From Treponema sp. (GTDB taxonomy: Bacteria > Spirochaetota > Spirochaetia > Treponematales > Breznakiellaceae), in NCBI GenBank assembly GCA_009784995.1, contig WQXE01000005.1, forward strand, positions 1-27,214: 27,214 nt of DNA, written 5' to 3'. Positions 24,251 through 27,214 of this stretch are shown here, piece by piece; the stretch's first letter is position 1; the number at the start of each line of letters is the position of its first letter. A model generated the notes under the pieces. That model was given only the letters and a program-made list of their open reading frames with translations, did not search any database and was not told the origin of the DNA. The position numbers and the translations under genes were made by a program.

Positions 24251-24263
24251 CGATTTATTTTAT

Positions 24264-25742
24264 TCATATATCGTTCCAGCGCAGTTCATCGCACAGGCGG
24301 TTTACGTTTGTGTTTTTATCGATCAACACAAACTCGATGCCGCACATCAACGCCCAATCTCTAAAATACTCCGCCGTAAGAGCGCGGCTGTAAACCGAGT
24401 GATGTGTTCCGCCGCAGTATATCCAACATTCAGCGGCTTCGCTTAAACTCGGGTACGGTTTCCAAAGCGCTCGCGCGACCGGAAGTTTTGGCATGTCGTT
24501 CTCAATTTTAATCGCTTGTACTTCGTTTACAATCATTCTGAAACGATTTCCAAGATCAACAAGGGTCGCGAGAATAGCGTCTCCGGGCGCGGCGTTAAAT
24601 ACCATACGCGCGGGATCAGCCTTGCCGCCAATTCCCAAAGGATGAACTTCGATGCGAGGTTTATTTTCTGCAATTGAAGGACATATTTCCAGCATGTGCG
24701 CTCCAAGTGCCGCTTCCTTGCCGGGTTCAAAGTGATAAGTATAATCTTCCATAAAAGAAACACCGCCGGATAAACCTTCTGCCATAACTTTTGCGCATCT
24801 TGTTAACATCGATTGTTTCCAGTCACCCTCTGCGCCAAAACCGTAACCCTGCTCCATAAGCCGCTGTACTGCAAGACCGGGAAGCTGTGGCAGTCCGTGT
24901 AAGTCCTGGAATGTTGTCGTAAACGCTCCCGCGTTTTCCGCTTCAAGCATTTCCTTTAAAGCGATTTCTATCTTTGCCTGTTCCAACATTGCATTTCTTG
25001 CATCCCCTGCATTTTTTAATTCCGGTGTTAGTTCATAAGATGTTGTATATTCCTGCACGAGATTTTCTGCCTGCGCGTCAGTGACTTTTTGTAAACGCCG
25101 CGCCAAATCACCGATACCCCAGGTGTTTACCTGCCAACCCATTTTTATCTGCGCTTCGATCTTGTCACCCTCTGTTACAGCGACTTCTCGCATATTATCA
25201 CCAAGACGCAATACAACGCTGTTCATTCCGTCTAGTTTCGCCGCTGCCGCTCTCATCCACACTCCAATCTTTCGGCGGACAACACTATCCTGCCAAAAAC
25301 CTGCGACAACTTTTCTAGGCAGGCGCATTCGTGTATGAATGTAACCGTGTTCCCTGTCGCCGTGTGCAGATTGATTGAGGTTCATAAAATCCATGTCTAT
25401 CGAAGCCCAGGGAATGTCACGATTAAACTGTGTATGCAAATGTAAAACCGGTTTTTTATTTACAGTAAGCCCTTGTATCCACATCTTTGACGGCGAAAAA
25501 GTATGCATCCATGTAATGATGCCTGCACAAGCCGCGTTCGCATTCGCTTCTTCAAAAAGACTTCGTATCCCTTGCGGGGATTTTGCTGTCGGTTTTAATA
25601 CAACAGTACCCGGTAAAAGAATATCTTTGTTAAACTCGTCTGTCATAATACGGGAATGTTCGGATACTTTTTTTAAAGTTTCATCTCCGTAAAGATCCTG
25701 GCTTCCTACAATAAACCAGTATTCGTAATTTTTAAGAAACAT
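24264..25742 (-). CDS. araA: L-arabinose isomerase
   Basis: Interconverts L-arabinose and L-ribulose. The 492 residues are close to the family's 500. The metal-binding and catalytic set is present: Glu305 (GAEGDW), Glu332 (FMEDYTY), His349 (GAHMLE) and His448 (GGTHHS), matching Glu306, Glu333, His350 and His450 of E. coli AraA. The N-terminal FIVGSQDLYGDE motif is canonical. The ATG at 25742 lies inside the last codons of araB (11-base overlap), with a GGGGGA ribosome site. Metal is expected to be manganese from family knowledge. Confidence 0.97.
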   Translation of the reverse strand: MFLKNYEYWFIVGSQDLYGDETLKKVSEHSRIMTDEFNKDILLPGTVVLKPTAKSPQGIRSLFEEANANAACAGIITWMHTFSPSKMWIQGLTVNKKPVLHLHTQFNRDIPWASIDMDFMNLNQSAHGDREHGYIHTRMRLPRKVVAGFWQDSVVRRKIGVWMRAAAAKLDGMNSVVLRLGDNMREVAVTEGDKIEAQIKMGWQVNTWGIGDLARRLQKVTDAQAENLVQEYTTSYELTPELKNAGDARNAMLEQAKIEIALKEMLEAENAGAFTTTFQDLHGLPQLPGLAVQRLMEQGYGFGAEGDWKQSMLTRCAKVMAEGLSGGVSFMEDYTYHFEPGKEAALGAHMLEICPSIAENKPRIEVHPLGIGGKADPARMVFNAAPGDAILATLVDLGNRFRMIVNEVQAIKIENDMPKLPVARALWKPYPSLSEAAECWIYCGGTHHSVYSRALTAEYFRDWALMCGIEFVLIDKNTNVNRLCDELRWNDI

Positions 25743-27214
25743 AACATTCCCCCGCAGCCTTTTCTATTTTTAATCCTTTTGTGTATCGATCTATAAATAT
25801 TTTAAAACTTTCTACATCTTTTGGATCGGGTTCGATTTTTACACTCGTTAGATTCGCGAAAACTTTTTCCTCTAAATACTTTTCCAAAGAAAAATTTGGC
25901 TCGGTTTTTCTTTGCGACATGAAAGCGGCAAGCAGCGCGATTCCCCATGCTCCGCCTTCCGCCGCGGAGCTTTCCATTACAGAGACTGGTGTGTTAAGGG
26001 CGGCTGCCATTAATCGCTGTCCGATAACTTTTGTTTTAAATAAACCGCCGTGTCCAAGCAGACTTTCGATACGAACATTTTCTTTTTCTGTAAGTATATC
26101 CATGCCGTACTTTAAAGCACCAAAGGCGGAAAAAAGCAAAGTCCTAAAAAAATTCGCGAGTGTAAATTTGCTGTCTGGCAAACGCACAAAAAGCGGACGG
26201 CCTTCTTCGATTCCCGCTAGCGGTTCGCCTGAATAATAATTATAAGAAAGAAGCCCTCCGCAATCGCAGTCAGCTTCCAAAGCCTTGTTATAAAGCATAG
26301 AATATAAATCGCTTTTATCCATTTTTACATTTGCAATTTCAAAAGCCTCGCCGAACAACTTAACCCATGCATCGATGTCAGAAGTACAATTGTTACAATG
26401 AACCATCGCGACAGTTTTGCCCGCCGGGGTTGTTACGATATCAATTTCAGGGTACACCTTTGATAAATCTTTTTCCAAAACAATCATCGCGAACACAGAA
26501 GTTCCCGCAGAAATATTTCCTGTCCGCTGTGTGATGCTGTTTGTGGCGACCATGCCTGTACCCGCGTCTCCTTCCGGCGGGCAAAATGGAATACCCGTTT
26601 TTAAATTGCCGCTTGGATCAAGTAATAAAGCGCCTTCTTGTGTAAGCTCCCCTGCTGTATCCCCTGCGTTTAAAACTTTTGGTAAAATATTTTCAATGTT
26701 CCAATCGACGTTACAAAGCTTCGTTAGCTGTGAAAATTGTTCGAGCATCTTTGAATTGTAATTTAATGCTGTGTTGTCTATTGGAAACATCCCAGACGCG
26801 TCTCCAATGCCAAGCGCTTTAACCCCTGTAAGTTTCCAGTGAACAAAACCCGCAAGCGTTGTAATAAAATTAATGTCTTTTACATGGGGTTCATCGTTTA
26901 ACATAACCTGATACAGATGCGCGATACTCCAGCGAAGCGGAATATTAAAATTAAATTTTTGTGTAAGTTCACTAGCGGCTTTTTCTGTTGTGGTATTGCG
27001 CCATGTTCTAAATTGCGCAAGCTGCTTGCCGTCCTTGTCAAACGCGAGATAGCCGTGCATCATTGCAGAAATTCCAATGGCTCCTACGGTTGTAAGAGTG
27101 GTATCGTATTTTTCTTTTACTTCGTTGGACAAACTGCGAAAACTATTTTGCACACCCATCCATACATCATCCAAGTTGTATGTCCAAATCCCGTCAATTA
27201 ATTTATTTTCCCAG
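25732..27214 (-). CDS. araB: L-ribulokinase, 5' end outside the window
   Basis: FGGY-family sugar kinase that phosphorylates L-ribulose. The visible part is about 494 residues. It includes the GISAMMHGYL segment, PEGDAGTGMV and NISAGTSVF of the ATP/sugar-binding core, and GHGGLFKTKVIGQRL followed by AAEGGAWGIALL in the C-terminal domain. The frame stays open to the window edge: upstream of a possible TTG at 27174 it reads WENKLIDGIWTYNL, the normal interior sequence of this kinase. So the true start, and the operon promoter, lie beyond 27214. It belongs to the type found beside araA in Firmicutes, Bacteroidota and spirochaetes. It overlaps araA by 11 bases. Confidence 0.94.
   Translation of the reverse strand, partial: WENKLIDGIWTYNLDDVWMGVQNSFRSLSNEVKEKYDTTLTTVGAIGISAMMHGYLAFDKDGKQLAQFRTWRNTTTEKAASELTQKFNFNIPLRWSIAHLYQVMLNDEPHVKDINFITTLAGFVHWKLTGVKALGIGDASGMFPIDNTALNYNSKMLEQFSQLTKLCNVDWNIENILPKVLNAGDTAGELTQEGALLLDPSGNLKTGIPFCPPEGDAGTGMVATNSITQRTGNISAGTSVFAMIVLEKDLSKVYPEIDIVTTPAGKTVAMVHCNNCTSDIDAWVKLFGEAFEIANVKMDKSDLYSMLYNKALEADCDCGGLLSYNYYSGEPLAGIEEGRPLFVRLPDSKFTLANFFRTLLFSAFGALKYGMDILTEKENVRIESLLGHGGLFKTKVIGQRLMAAALNTPVSVMESSAAEGGAWGIALLAAFMSQRKTEPNFSLEKYLEEKVFANLTSVKIEPDPKDVESFKIFIDRYTKGLKIEKAAGECYVS

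Noticed and set aside
25781..26236. 151-codon open frame opposite araB
   Set aside because: Antisense shadow of a conserved kinase gene; serine-rich low-complexity translation is typical of such shadows.
27172..27174. TTG at 27174 as the araB start
   Set aside because: The same frame stays open to the window edge with typical ribulokinase sequence, so this is an internal leucine codon and the gene is cut by the window.

Overview
The window looks like chromosomal DNA of a plant-fibre-degrading spirochaete, most likely a gut or rumen Treponema relative. This rests on several features: an incomplete regulatory PTS (an EIIA, HPr and HPr kinase but no sugar permease), lipoproteins with relaxed lipoboxes, a two-receptor SpoIIE phosphatase, and moderately AT-rich DNA. 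The genus is an inference from gene content, not a proven assignment.

Region 1 (1-6.4 kb, mostly minus strand). The TTG-started beginning of an unknown gene lies just downstream of a large SpoIIE-type phosphatase with two extracellular substrate-binding-like domains. Divergent from the phosphatase is a PtsN-type EIIA gene. Its near-consensus promoter places +1 on the A of the ATG, so the mRNA should be leaderless. Three 11-bp tandem repeats lie upstream. Converging on EIIA is a serC-serA-lytic transglycosylase cluster, with a strong hairpin inside the transglycosylase signal-sequence codons.

Region 2 (6.4-12.4 kb, plus strand). A tight six-gene run: hprK, ptsH, a NtrY-like sensor kinase, a sigma-54-type response regulator (GAFTDA loop variant), lexA and holA. 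hprK also has a promoter compatible with a leaderless start. The order suggests that PTS phosphorylation state, a two-component system and the SOS repressor are co-expressed.

Region 3 (12.4-15.3 kb). A dispersed inverted-repeat element, then a soluble GAF-PAS-kinase-REC-Hpt hybrid histidine kinase on the minus strand.

Region 4 (15.4-27.2 kb) is a hemicellulose locus in two converging operons. The plus-strand operon has a GH31 alpha-xylosidase missing its usual C-terminal domain and two exported GH5 endoglucanases, fitting xyloglucan breakdown. The minus-strand operon is araB (running off the window), araA, araD, a GH51 alpha-L-arabinofuranosidase and a GH127 beta-L-arabinofuranosidase, which would release L-arabinose inside the cell and feed it to the pentose phosphate pathway. 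The two operons meet with a 14-bp overlap of their last genes. Two intergenic repeats interrupt the otherwise overlapping ara operon, and one is a second copy of the element found after holA. No tRNA, rRNA, transposase or CRISPR array was seen, and no gene-free stretch exceeds about 210 bases.
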